The notes under the pieces are model-generated. The model did not search any database. It worked only from the letters and a program-made list of their open reading frames with translations, and was not told the origin of the DNA. A stretch of DNA of 20,297 bases from Equibacterium sp963662035 (lineage in GTDB: Bacteria > Bacteroidota > Bacteroidia > Bacteroidales > UBA932): the NCBI GenBank assembly GCA_963662035.1, contig CAVLDO010000024.1:1-20297 (forward strand), read 5' to 3'. Below, piece by piece: positions 4,832 to 13,284 of this stretch (position 1 is the first letter of the stretch; each line of letters begins with the position of its first letter). The position numbers and the translations under genes are program-made.

Positions 4832-7618
4832 ATGTCTGTTTGGAAAACAATCGGGGTGGTTGCAAGTTGCATTCTGCTCGCATCGTGCGGCGCAAAGCCG
4901 GTGACATTTGTTTCGGGACAAAGGGAGGCTGTCATAGGCGCGCTGCAAGGTGTGCACGGCACCGATTCGCTGGCCCGTCTGCAGGAGCGCTTCGAGAGCG
5001 GCGGCGACCATTTGGGCAGCATCATCGCGCTGCGCGAATGGGGCACGGCCCTGCGCAAAGAGAGCCGCTTTGAAGAGGCTCTTGAGGTGCACCGCAAGGG
5101 GCTGCGGCAGGCAGAAGCGGTGGCGGACACCCTGGAGTGGGTGCAGGCTCTAAACAACATCGGTACCGACTACAGGCGGATGGGGGTGCTGGATGCGGCG
5201 CTGGAATACCATTACCTGGCCCGCACGCTGAGCGAAAAGTGCGCCGACACATCTTTCACCGCCAAAAAAAACCGGGTGGTGTCGCTCAATGGCCTCGGCA
5301 ACATCTATATGACAATGTGCAACTGGGAGAGTGCCGACAGCGTGCTGCATCTGGCCCTTGAGGGAGAGAGGCAGTTGCACAGCACTATCGGGCAGGCCAT
5401 CAACTACGCCAACCTCGGCAGCATATTCTATCACAGGGGGCAGACCGACTCCGCACTGGCCTATTACGGCAAATCGATGGAGCTCAACACCGAGGCGGGC
5501 AGCACCCTGGGGATGTCGCTCTGCCACACATATTTCGGCTCTATCTACCAGCAGGAGGGCCGCTATGGCGATGCAATCAGCGAATATGAAGCCGCCTACC
5601 GCCTGATGCAGGACTCAAAGGACGAGTGGCACGCCCTGAACTCACTCATAGCCCTCGCCGGCATTTACGACACAACCGGCGATGATTCCCTGGAGATGGA
5701 ATACCTCGCACGGGCAATGGAGGTGGCCAGTCGCATCAAGTCGCCGGAGCATCTGGTGCAGATAAACACCCTGTATTACAAATATTACAAGCGCAAGGGG
5801 GACTGGCGCACGGCTCTGGATTTTTACGAGCAGGCCACGGCTCTGCAGGAGAGTATGGTAAACATAGAGAAGGTCAACCGCATCCAGAACACCCGCCTGA
5901 ACATAGAGCGGGGCAGGCAGGCGCAACAGATGGACGAGGCCCGGCGCCGTCTGGAGCAGGAGCGATCCAAGCGGGTCGTGGGCTTCTGCATCCTTGGCGC
6001 CGGGCTGCTCATTGCGGTAGCGGTGCTGGCGCTGGTGCTCTACTCCAACCGTCTGCGCCGCCGCAACCACCTTCAGCTTAAAAAGCTTGCGGCCCTGCGC
6101 GAAAACTTCTTTACCAACATCACCCACGAATTCCGCACTCCGCTCACCGTGATACTCGCCCTGAGCCGCGATCTGCAGCAGGAGAGCTCCGAAAAGGTGA
6201 AGGAGAGCGCGCGTACCATAGAGCGGCAGGGCAACGGCCTGCTCTCGCTCATCAACCAGCTGCTGGACATATCCAAGATAAAATCGGAGGTGGGCGATCC
6301 CGACTATATAAACGGGGACATAACGCTGCACATAACTATGATTGTGGATATCTGGCGCGAATATGCCGCCGGCAGGAATATCGCGCTAAAGTTAAGCGCA
6401 GCGGAGAATGTAGAGATGGACTTTGTGCCCGATTACGTGAACAAGGTGCTTAACAATCTGCTCTCCAACGCCTTCAAGTTCACTCCAGAAAACGGCGAGA
6501 TAACGGTGGCCGTCTCGCGCAGCGCAGGCATGCTTAATGTGGACGTTACCGATACAGGCGCCGGGATGGACAAGGAGACGCTCTCCCACATATTCGAACC
6601 CTTCTATCAGGCCCGGACAGATGTTCGCAGTGTGGGGAGCGGCGTGGGATTGACCCTCGTCAAGCAGATTATTGATGCCGTCAATGGGTCGATTGCCGCC
6701 GACAGCCGGCCGGGCAGGGGCACTGCATTCCATATAGAGGTGCCCATCCACAACAACGCGCGCAGGGCCGCCGGCTTAGATACAGGCGCCACTGTGCTGC
6801 TGCCGCAGGATGCTGCGGCGCCGGCTGACAGCGCTTCTGAAGACAATCAGCGCCGCCTGCTTGTAATCGAGGACAACGGCGACATCGCCGCCTATATAGG
6901 CTCTCTGTTTGAGGGCGATTTTGCAGTATCGTACGCCTCAAACGGCAGGGAGGGAATAGAAAAGGCGCTGGATTTGGTGCCCGACCTTATAATCACCGAT
7001 CTGCTGATGCCCGCTGTGGACGGTCTGCAGTTATGCCGGCAGGTTCGCCTCAACCAGATCGTGAACCATATCCCCATAATCGTGGTGACTGCCAAGATTA
7101 CGGACGAGGAGCGCATCCGCGTTTATGAGGCGGGGGCGGATGCCTACATCGCCAAGCCGTTCAACTGTGACGAGCTGCGCACGCGGGCAGAGAGGCTGCT
7201 CGAGCGCAACCTGCAGCTGCGCGGCAAGTCAGGGGAGCCGGACTCCGCACGGCAGATTCCCGATGCGCAGAGTGAGTTCCTATCAAAGACGGAGGACTGC
7301 ATCTGCTATCTGATGGAGCAGCGGCAGCTGAATGTGAACTCCCTCTCGGAGAGGCTCTGTATGAGCCCGCGCCAGCTGCACCGCAAACTGGTGGCCATTA
7401 CGGGCGACGCCCCCGCCGCATACATTCTCAAGATCAAGATGCAGAAGGCCGCAAACCTGCTTGAGAGCAAACCTTCGCTCACGGTTGAGGATATCGCAGA
7501 GCGCTGCGGCTTTGAGCACACCCCCAATTTCTACAGCGCATTCAAGAAGACCTACGGCGTGACCCCTACCGACTTCCGCCGCAGGGTCGCCCCGGCCGCA
7601 AAAGGGAGCGGCAAATAG
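4832..7618 (+). CDS. Hybrid two-component system regulator with TPR sensor
   Basis: A 928-aa single-protein signal transducer of the HTCS class. Domain order: lipoprotein-type signal peptide (LLASC, Cys19); an extracytoplasmic region of roughly six to seven TPR repeats (about 60-340) ending in a charged coiled coil; one transmembrane helix (about 381-403); HisKA with phospho-acceptor His432 (THEFRTPL); HATPase with N-box (NNLLSNAFKF) and G-boxes (DTGAGM, GSGVGL); a receiver (about 674-790) with acidic pocket (VIEDN), phospho-acceptor Asp723 (ITDLLMP) and conserved Lys (IAKPF); and an AraC-type helix-turn-helix (about 830-925). I start at 4832 because it gives the signal peptide; a 13-codon upstream extension (ATG at 4793) is less likely. 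Divergent from the collagen-like lipoprotein, its likely target. The sensed ligand is unknown; the TPR sensor argues against the Y_Y_Y glycan-sensing type. Confidence 0.94.
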   Translation: MSVWKTIGVVASCILLASCGAKPVTFVSGQREAVIGALQGVHGTDSLARLQERFESGGDHLGSIIALREWGTALRKESRFEEALEVHRKGLRQAEAVADTLEWVQALNNIGTDYRRMGVLDAALEYHYLARTLSEKCADTSFTAKKNRVVSLNGLGNIYMTMCNWESADSVLHLALEGERQLHSTIGQAINYANLGSIFYHRGQTDSALAYYGKSMELNTEAGSTLGMSLCHTYFGSIYQQEGRYGDAISEYEAAYRLMQDSKDEWHALNSLIALAGIYDTTGDDSLEMEYLARAMEVASRIKSPEHLVQINTLYYKYYKRKGDWRTALDFYEQATALQESMVNIEKVNRIQNTRLNIERGRQAQQMDEARRRLEQERSKRVVGFCILGAGLLIAVAVLALVLYSNRLRRRNHLQLKKLAALRENFFTNITHEFRTPLTVILALSRDLQQESSEKVKESARTIERQGNGLLSLINQLLDISKIKSEVGDPDYINGDITLHITMIVDIWREYAAGRNIALKLSAAENVEMDFVPDYVNKVLNNLLSNAFKFTPENGEITVAVSRSAGMLNVDVTDTGAGMDKETLSHIFEPFYQARTDVRSVGSGVGLTLVKQIIDAVNGSIAADSRPGRGTAFHIEVPIHNNARRAAGLDTGATVLLPQDAAAPADSASEDNQRRLLVIEDNGDIAAYIGSLFEGDFAVSYASNGREGIEKALDLVPDLIITDLLMPAVDGLQLCRQVRLNQIVNHIPIIVVTAKITDEERIRVYEAGADAYIAKPFNCDELRTRAERLLERNLQLRGKSGEPDSARQIPDAQSEFLSKTEDCICYLMEQRQLNVNSLSERLCMSPRQLHRKLVAITGDAPAAYILKIKMQKAANLLESKPSLTVEDIAERCGFEHTPNFYSAFKKTYGVTPTDFRRRVAPAAKGSGK

Positions 7619-7626
7619 CGCTGCGG

Positions 7627-8556
7627 CTATATCAGATGCAGGCGTATGGCGGCAAGGGCCGCAATGGCTTTGGGGTCGCGGCGCAAAAAGCGGCTGCGGC
7701 GCCACGCGGGGACTTGCGATGTGCATCGGCGCCATATTTCGCCCCGGGCGGCGGGGCAGTCTCTCACCCCGGTAATCAGGGCCTTTTTAATGTAGATATA
7801 GTCCAGCAGCTCCGCCTTGCGGCCGCTGTAGAGCCCCTTGCGGCGGGCAAACTCCAGCAGGGAGTCAAACGAGGCGAGCCGCTGACGGTAGCGCCCCCCG
7901 TCGGCTGCGGTGGAGAGGGAGCCGGCGCGGTAGATGTAGCGGTAGAGCGGCTCTTTGACTTGCGCGATGCCTGCTGCACACAGCAGCGCCTCCGCCAGAA
8001 AGCAGCTGTCTTCTGCGCTGCGGGTGGGGGGAAAGGCGATTCCGCTCTCCGCGATGAATTCGCGGCGATAGATGAACGAAGTGAAGCAGGACTTGTAGCG
8101 CCTCAGAAAATTCTCCCGCCCCGACTCGCAGAGCGGGCCGCTTTTCACAGAGGGATTGGCCCAAACCTCATCTCTGCCGCCGTCGATTTTGAGGATGTCG
8201 CAGCAGGCGAGGTCGGCTCCGACGGCCTTTGCGGCGCCGTAGAGTTTTTCGCAGAAAAGGGGGTCCAGGGCATCGTCGGCATCCAGAAAGGCGATGTACT
8301 CGCCTCCGGCAATGCCCAAACCTACGTTGCGCGCCCCGCCCGGGCCCGAATTCGCCACGGTGGCGCCAAAAATGCACCGCAGGCTGCATCCGGCGGCCAG
8401 GGAGCGGGCCAGGGCCGCGCCATCGTCGCAGCCGTGGTCGTCTATGAACACGAATTCCAGGTCTGCGGCGATGCTCTGCCTTGCTATGTTTTCGAATAAT
8501 GAGGGGAGATGCTGCGCCGAATTGTAGAGAGGTATTATTACCGATACCTTACTCAT
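7627..8556 (-). CDS. Family 2 glycosyltransferase
   Basis: A 309-aa GT-A fold glycosyltransferase transferring a sugar from a nucleotide donor to an unknown acceptor. The N-terminal strand SVIIPLYNS, Asp39/Asp40 of the nucleotide site (VFIDDHGCDDG), the motif GPGGARNVGL and the metal-binding Asp92-Ala-Asp94 (AFLDADD) fit the GT2 family. There are no transmembrane helices. It starts inside clpX: its ATG lies within the last codons of clpX and the genes share 8 nt (8549-8556), so it is the last gene of the tig-clpP-clpX operon and probably relies on translational coupling. It is convergent with the HTCS gene, the two stops being 8 bp apart. A glycan-building enzyme here is odd; a link to envelope glycan or protein glycosylation is speculation. 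Confidence 0.92.
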   Translation of the reverse strand: MSKVSVIIPLYNSAQHLPSLFENIARQSIAADLEFVFIDDHGCDDGAALARSLAAGCSLRCIFGATVANSGPGGARNVGLGIAGGEYIAFLDADDALDPLFCEKLYGAAKAVGADLACCDILKIDGGRDEVWANPSVKSGPLCESGRENFLRRYKSCFTSFIYRREFIAESGIAFPPTRSAEDSCFLAEALLCAAGIAQVKEPLYRYIYRAGSLSTAADGGRYRQRLASFDSLLEFARRKGLYSGRKAELLDYIYIKKALITGVRDCPAARGEIWRRCTSQVPAWRRSRFLRRDPKAIAALAAIRLHLI

Positions 8557-9817
8557 CCTCCTTGATTGTCTGTGCGGTTCTGTAGAGCGCGCTCTGCTCC
8601 AGCTTCTCCTTGGCATAGGAGAGGGTCACGGTGAACTTCTTCTTGCGCGAGGTGGGAGCCTCGAACATCGCGTCCATCATCATAGTTTCGCAGATGGAGC
8701 GCAGTCCGCGTGCCCCCAGCTTGAACTCGACGGCCTTGTCCACAATGTAGTCCAGCACATCGTCCTCTATCACCAGCTCTATGCCGTCCAGCTTGAAAAG
8801 CTCGGTGTATTGCTTTATGATGCTGTCTTTGGGCTCGGTGAGGATGGAGCGCAGGGCGGTGCGGTCCAGGGTGTCCAGGTGGGTGATGATGGGCAGTCGG
8901 CCGATGATTTCGGGAATCAGGCCGTATGCGCGCAGATCCTGGGGCCCCACATACTGCATCATATTGTTCTTGTCTATGAGGCCGCGCTGCTTCTGCGCCT
9001 CAAATCCCACCACCTGCGAGTTGAGCCGGTGGGCGATGTGCCGCTCTATGCCTTCGAACGCGCCGCCGCAGATGAACAGGATGTTGTCGGTGTTCACCGC
9101 TATCATCTGCTGCTCGGGGTGCTTGCGCCCTCCCTGCGGGGGGACGTTCACGATGCTGCCTTCGATAATCTTGAGCAGCGCCTGCTGCACTCCCTCGCCC
9201 GAAACGTCGCGGGTTATGGAGGGGTTGTCGCTCTTGCGGGCTATCTTGTCCAGTTCGTCTATGAACACTATGCCCCGCTCGGCCTTCTGCACGTTGTAGT
9301 CGGCGTCCTGCAGCAGACGGGTCAGGATGCTCTCCACATCCTCGCCCACATAGCCCGCCTCGGTGAGCACCGTGGCGTCCACTATCGCAAAGGGGACGCC
9401 AAGCATCTTGGCGATGGTGCGGGCCAGCAGCGTCTTGCCGCAGCCGGTGGGGCCCACCAAAAGGATGTTGGACTTCTCTATCAGGCTGTGGCCCAAGTTG
9501 GAGATGCGCTTGTAGTGGTTATACACCGCCACGGCAAGCACCTTCTTGGCGGTGTCCTGCCCTATGACATACTGGCTCATAAAGTCGAACATCTCGCGCG
9601 GCTTCTTGAGGGTGAGCTCTCCGCTGATGCGGCCGTTGCCGCCCGCCGTGCTCCCCTTGGGGCGCAACACCTCGCGCACGGCGCCGTAGGCCGCCTCCGC
9701 GCAGTCAGAGCAGATGGCGGCATTTTCATTGGTGATGAGAAGCTCTACCTCATCTTGAGTGCGGCCGCAGAAGACGCACCTGTCGGGAGTCCCGGGTTTT
9801 TTGGGAACTTTGGCCAT
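8549..9817 (-). CDS. clpX: ATP-dependent Clp protease, ATP-binding subunit ClpX
   Basis: Hexameric AAA+ unfoldase that feeds substrates to ClpP in the cytoplasm; 422 aa, typical length. The N-terminal zinc-binding domain has Cys14, Cys17, Cys36 and Cys39. Walker A reads GPTGCGKT, with Cys where many homologues have Ser. Walker B is VFIDELDK. The pore loop has GYVG, the RKH loop is GGRKHPEQQ, the ClpP-docking loop is VGF, the arginine finger is in EIIGRLP and sensor II is GARGLRS. Translation starts at 9817 (MAKVPKK), the A being shared with the clpP stop (TAATG), so clpP and clpX are coupled, the classic arrangement. All key elements are intact. Confidence 0.98.
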   Translation of the reverse strand: MAKVPKKPGTPDRCVFCGRTQDEVELLITNENAAICSDCAEAAYGAVREVLRPKGSTAGGNGRISGELTLKKPREMFDFMSQYVIGQDTAKKVLAVAVYNHYKRISNLGHSLIEKSNILLVGPTGCGKTLLARTIAKMLGVPFAIVDATVLTEAGYVGEDVESILTRLLQDADYNVQKAERGIVFIDELDKIARKSDNPSITRDVSGEGVQQALLKIIEGSIVNVPPQGGRKHPEQQMIAVNTDNILFICGGAFEGIERHIAHRLNSQVVGFEAQKQRGLIDKNNMMQYVGPQDLRAYGLIPEIIGRLPIITHLDTLDRTALRSILTEPKDSIIKQYTELFKLDGIELVIEDDVLDYIVDKAVEFKLGARGLRSICETMMMDAMFEAPTSRKKKFTVTLSYAKEKLEQSALYRTAQTIKEDE

Positions 9818-10503
9818 TACTTGTTTATCTCCTTGGCGGCGGGCCTTTTGACAATCTCGTCTATCATACCGTAGTCCAGGGCATCCTGCGCAGTCATCCA
9901 ATAGTCCCGGTCGGCATCTTTCACAATCTGCTTGCAGCTCTTGCCGGTGTGCTCTGCGAGAATGTCGTAGAGCTCCTTTTTGAGGGTGAGAATCTCCCTG
10001 GCGGTGATTTCGATGTCGGAAGCCTGGCCCTGGGCGCCGCCCATAGGCTGGTGTATCATCACGCGCGAGTGGGGCAGGGCGGAGCGCTTGCCTCTCTTGC
10101 CGGAGGCCAGCAGCACCGATGCCATAGAGGCGGCAAGGCCGGTGCAGATGGTGTGCACGTCGCTGGAGATGGTCTGCATGGTGTCGTAGATGCCCAGGCC
10201 GGCATACACCTCCCCGCCGGGGGAGTTGATGTAGATGGAGATGTCGGCACCGTCGCCGTTGCTGTCCAGAAACAGCAGCTGCGCCTGGATTATGTTGGCC
10301 ACCTCGTCGTTGATGGGGCATCCGAGAAAAATGATGCGGTCCATCATCAGACGGGAGAATACGTCCATTTGGGCGACATTCAACTGCCGCTCCTCGATGA
10401 TCATCGGGTTCATATAGCTCGATGTCACCTTGCCGTAGCGGTAGAGGTCGAGCGAGCTGATGCCGCGGTCTTTGACCGCATATTTTTCAAATTCGGATTT
10501 CAT
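9817..10503 (-). CDS. clpP: ATP-dependent Clp protease, proteolytic subunit ClpP
   Basis: Tetradecameric serine protease that degrades polypeptides threaded by ClpX; 228 aa. The catalytic triad is Ser126 (GLAASMAS), His151 (VMIHQPMGG) and Asp200 (DADRDYWM). The N-terminal extension of about 30 residues before the conserved core (IIEERQLNV) resembles other Bacteroidota ClpP proteins and may be processed. It lies 14 bp downstream of tig and overlaps clpX by one base. Only one clpP is present in the window. No internal promoter is visible, so expression probably depends on the promoter upstream of tig. Confidence 0.98.
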   Translation of the reverse strand: MKSEFEKYAVKDRGISSLDLYRYGKVTSSYMNPMIIEERQLNVAQMDVFSRLMMDRIIFLGCPINDEVANIIQAQLLFLDSNGDGADISIYINSPGGEVYAGLGIYDTMQTISSDVHTICTGLAASMASVLLASGKRGKRSALPHSRVMIHQPMGGAQGQASDIEITAREILTLKKELYDILAEHTGKSCKQIVKDADRDYWMTAQDALDYGMIDEIVKRPAAKEINK

Positions 10504-10517
10504 TCTCTTTTCGGAGA

Positions 10518-11840
10518 TTATTTGGTGAGCTCGCGCATTTTTTCGAGGGAGATGCTCTTCTTGGCCAGCTTGGCGTTCTTTTTCACGAAGTCCATCACCA
10601 TATCGTCCTCCACCTTGTTGTAAAGGCGGCGGGCCTGCTGCTCGTCGCCGAGCAGACGGGCTACGGACTCTTTGGCCTGGCTGTCGCTCATCGGGGGCAG
10701 ACCGTACATTGCGTATTGGTAGTTTATGAAGTTGCGGGCCTCGCTCTCGAGCTGCTCTTTGGTGACCTTGAGTTCGTGAGCCTTCATCAGCTTGCCGCGC
10801 ACGATGTCCCAGCGGAAGTCCTTCATAAAGGAGTCGAACTCCTTCTCGATGTCCTCTGCGGTGAACTTGCCCTCGTTGGCCGCCAGCAGCCAGCGCTTGA
10901 TGAATGCGTCGGGAGTGGATATGCCGGCCTTGTTCACGAGATATTCGCGGGCGTCGGTGCCGAAGCGGTAGTCGCTCTCCTGCTCATATTCCTGAGTGAG
11001 CCGCTCCTCTATCTTGCTGTCGAACTGCTCGGGAGATGTCACGGCGCCTTCGCCGAATATCTTGTCGTAGGTCTCCTGGTTTTCCTCGGCATCCTTGAAG
11101 GTCTTGATGCTCTTCACGGTCATCTTCCACACGGGCTCCATTGCGGCGAGCTCCTCTTTCTTGAGGTGGAGCATAGAGGCGCGGTCGGTCTCGTTGGCAA
11201 AGGTCTCCACAACGTTCACGTCGCGGCTCTCGCCCGCCTTGATGCCGACAAACTGCTTTCTGATTTCGTCGCTGGCCATAGAACGCAGGGCTACATAGGT
11301 GTTCTCCACCTTGTTCTCGCCCTGCTCGAAGTCGCAGGTCATAAAGTCGTCTACGCCCAGGGTCTCGCCCTCTTCAAGAGTGCCGAACTGCTTGAGCAGG
11401 TTCTTCTTGTAGTCGTTCTTAGCCTCTTCGGTGACCTTCACCTTATAATAGGGGATGCTGTCTTCTGCCGTGACGTCAATCTCGAACTGGGGATAGAGGC
11501 CAAGGTCGTACTGGAAGGTGAGGCTCTCGCCGTTCTCCCAGTCGTTGTCAAACTCCTTCTCGCTGGGCAGAGGCTCGCCTATTACTTCCAGCTTGTTCTC
11601 CTCGATGTGCTTGCCCAGGGCATCGCCCACCAGGGTGTTGATCACATCCGCCATGGCCTGCGCGCCATAGAGTTTCTCTATCAGAGACATCGGGGCCATA
11701 CCCTTGCGGAAGCCCTTTATGTCTGCCTGGCGGCGGAAGCTGTTGAGTTTTTTCTTTTTAGGCTCGGCCCAGTCGGCCTTCTCTACGGTGACGGTCAGCG
11801 TAAGGTTGAGGTCGTCGGTTCTGTTTTCTGTTAACTGCAT
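10518..11840 (-). CDS. tig: Trigger factor, ribosome-associated chaperone
   Basis: Binds ribosomal protein L23 at the exit tunnel and shields nascent chains; 440 aa, the usual size. The N-terminal ribosome-binding domain carries the signature GFRKGMAP at residues 43-50. A divergent central region (about 150-250) occupies the place of the FKBP-type prolyl isomerase domain, and a helical C-terminal chaperone domain follows. First gene of tig-clpP-clpX-glycosyltransferase. The ATG at 11840 lies about 45 nt below a good -7 box at 11887-11894. Whether the central region retains isomerase activity cannot be judged by eye. Confidence 0.95.
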   Translation of the reverse strand: MQLTENRTDDLNLTLTVTVEKADWAEPKKKKLNSFRRQADIKGFRKGMAPMSLIEKLYGAQAMADVINTLVGDALGKHIEENKLEVIGEPLPSEKEFDNDWENGESLTFQYDLGLYPQFEIDVTAEDSIPYYKVKVTEEAKNDYKKNLLKQFGTLEEGETLGVDDFMTCDFEQGENKVENTYVALRSMASDEIRKQFVGIKAGESRDVNVVETFANETDRASMLHLKKEELAAMEPVWKMTVKSIKTFKDAEENQETYDKIFGEGAVTSPEQFDSKIEERLTQEYEQESDYRFGTDAREYLVNKAGISTPDAFIKRWLLAANEGKFTAEDIEKEFDSFMKDFRWDIVRGKLMKAHELKVTKEQLESEARNFINYQYAMYGLPPMSDSQAKESVARLLGDEQQARRLYNKVEDDMVMDFVKKNAKLAKKSISLEKMRELTK

Positions 11841-11886
11841 TGTATTTATTGTTTAATTTATAATCGCATCGTGCGCAATAAGCCCA

Positions 11887-11894
11887 CAAAGTTA
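11887..11894 (-). promoter_or_regulatory. -7 box of the tig-clpP-clpX operon
   Basis: On the minus strand TAACTTTG matches TAnnTTTG exactly. Predicted start near 11880 gives a leader of about 40 nt. Its upstream region is shared with the oppositely oriented -7 box at 11907-11914. Confidence 0.65.
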
Positions 11895-11906
11895 GTAAAA
11901 AATACC

Positions 11907-11914
11907 TACATTTG
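11907..11914 (+). promoter_or_regulatory. -7 box of the dipeptidase-pyrF operon
   Basis: TACATTTG matches TAnnTTTG exactly and ends 14 bp before the ATG at 11929, so the leader is very short (under about 10 nt). The two divergent -7 boxes are only 12 bp apart, so each promoter's -33 region overlaps the other promoter. Confidence 0.6.
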
Positions 11915-11928
11915 TAAAAATCTGACTT

Positions 11929-13284
11929 ATGAAAGAATATATCGAAGCTAATGAGAGCCGCTTTCTTGAAGAACTGTTCTCTCTGCTGCGCATCCCTTCG
12001 GTGAGCAGCGAACCCGGGCACAAAGATGATATGTGGCGCTGCGCACGCCGCCTGAGCGAGCTTCTGACGGCCGCAGGGGCCGACGGCGCCCAAGTTTTTC
12101 CCACCGAAGGACATCCGGTGGTCTTTGCCGAAAAAAAGGTGAGCGATGCCGCCCCCACGGTTCTGGTCTACGGCCACTACGATGTGCAGCCGGTGGACCC
12201 CGTAAACGAGTGGAGGAGCGACCCCTTCGAGCCCGTAATCCACGACGGGGCCATCTGGGCCCGGGGCGCCAACGACGACAAGGGGCAGATTTTTATGCAC
12301 ATCAAGGCGTTTGAATATCTGCTCTCGAGCGGACAACTGCGCCACAATGTCAAATTCATATTCGAGGGGGAGGAGGAAATCAGCTCCCCGTCGCTGCCCG
12401 GATGGGTGGCAGCGCACACCGACCTGCTCTCGTGCGATGTGATTCTGGTTTCCGACACCACTATGATTTCGGAAAAGGTCCCCTCCATCAACTGCGGAAT
12501 GCGCGGCCTGACTTATATGGAGATTGTGGTGAAGGGCCCTTCGGCCGACCTGCATTCGGGCCACTACGGCGGCTCGGTGGCCAATCCGGCCAATGTCCTC
12601 TGCGACATTGTAAGCTCGCTGATAGACCGCAGCGGGCGCGTTGCCATAGAGGGCTTTTACGATGATGTGGTGGAACTCTCTGTAGACGAGCGGGCGATGC
12701 TCTCCAAAGCCCCCTTTGACGAGGCGGAGTTCGCCCGCGAGATAGGGATGCGCGGGGTGCGCGGCGAGGCCGGCTACACCACCCAGGAGAGGCGCTCCAT
12801 CCGCCCTTGTCTGGATGTGAACGGCATAGTGGGGGGATTCACCGCCGAGGGTTCAAAGACCATAATCCCCAAAGAGGCGCGCGCCAAGGTCTCGATGCGC
12901 CTTGTCCCCAACCAGAAGTGCGACAAGATAGCGCGGCTCTTTAAGGAGCATATCGGCAGAATCGCCCCGGCTGACGTGCAGGTGGAGGTGATAGAGCACC
13001 ACGGCTGCAACGGCTTTCTGATGGGGCTTTCTTCACCCGCATACCGCGCTGCGGAGCGGGCCATCGGGGAGGTTTACGGCATAGAGCCGGTCCCCAGCCG
13101 TGGCGGCGGCAGCATCGGCATTCTGGCCGAGATGCAGCAGATGCTCTCTGCCGACCCCCTGCTGATGGGCTTCGGGCTGGAACGCGATGCGATACACTCT
13201 CCCAACGAGAGCTATCTGCTGAGCCAGCTCTACAAGGGAATGGAATCCATAGCACTTTTCTATAAATATTATGACAAGCAGTGA
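11929..13284 (+). CDS. M20 family metallodipeptidase
   Basis: A 451-aa cytoplasmic di-zinc peptidase of the M20/CNDP-dipeptidase type, probably cleaving dipeptides. Visible metal and catalytic residues are His83 and Asp85 (YGHYDVQPVD), bridging Asp116 (RGANDDKGQ), catalytic Glu148 with ligand Glu149 (FEGEEEI), Asp176 (VSDTT) and a C-terminal His at about residue 423 (DAIHSPNE). The lid/dimerisation domain (about 195-385) includes LHSGHYGG. No signal peptide. A -7 box lies 14 bp before the ATG. Its last 14 nt overlap pyrF, so the two are one operon. Substrate range is inferred from the family only. Confidence 0.94.
   Translation: MKEYIEANESRFLEELFSLLRIPSVSSEPGHKDDMWRCARRLSELLTAAGADGAQVFPTEGHPVVFAEKKVSDAAPTVLVYGHYDVQPVDPVNEWRSDPFEPVIHDGAIWARGANDDKGQIFMHIKAFEYLLSSGQLRHNVKFIFEGEEEISSPSLPGWVAAHTDLLSCDVILVSDTTMISEKVPSINCGMRGLTYMEIVVKGPSADLHSGHYGGSVANPANVLCDIVSSLIDRSGRVAIEGFYDDVVELSVDERAMLSKAPFDEAEFAREIGMRGVRGEAGYTTQERRSIRPCLDVNGIVGGFTAEGSKTIIPKEARAKVSMRLVPNQKCDKIARLFKEHIGRIAPADVQVEVIEHHGCNGFLMGLSSPAYRAAERAIGEVYGIEPVPSRGGGSIGILAEMQQMLSADPLLMGFGLERDAIHSPNESYLLSQLYKGMESIALFYKYYDKQ

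Noticed and set aside
4667..5092. N-terminal extension of the collagen-like lipoprotein
   Set aside because: It would bury the lipoprotein signal peptide, cross its promoter and the direct repeat, and run antisense to the HTCS.
8810..9874. 354-codon plus-strand frame opposite clpX
   Set aside because: Shadow of clpX; lacks motifs and spans the clpX/clpP junction.
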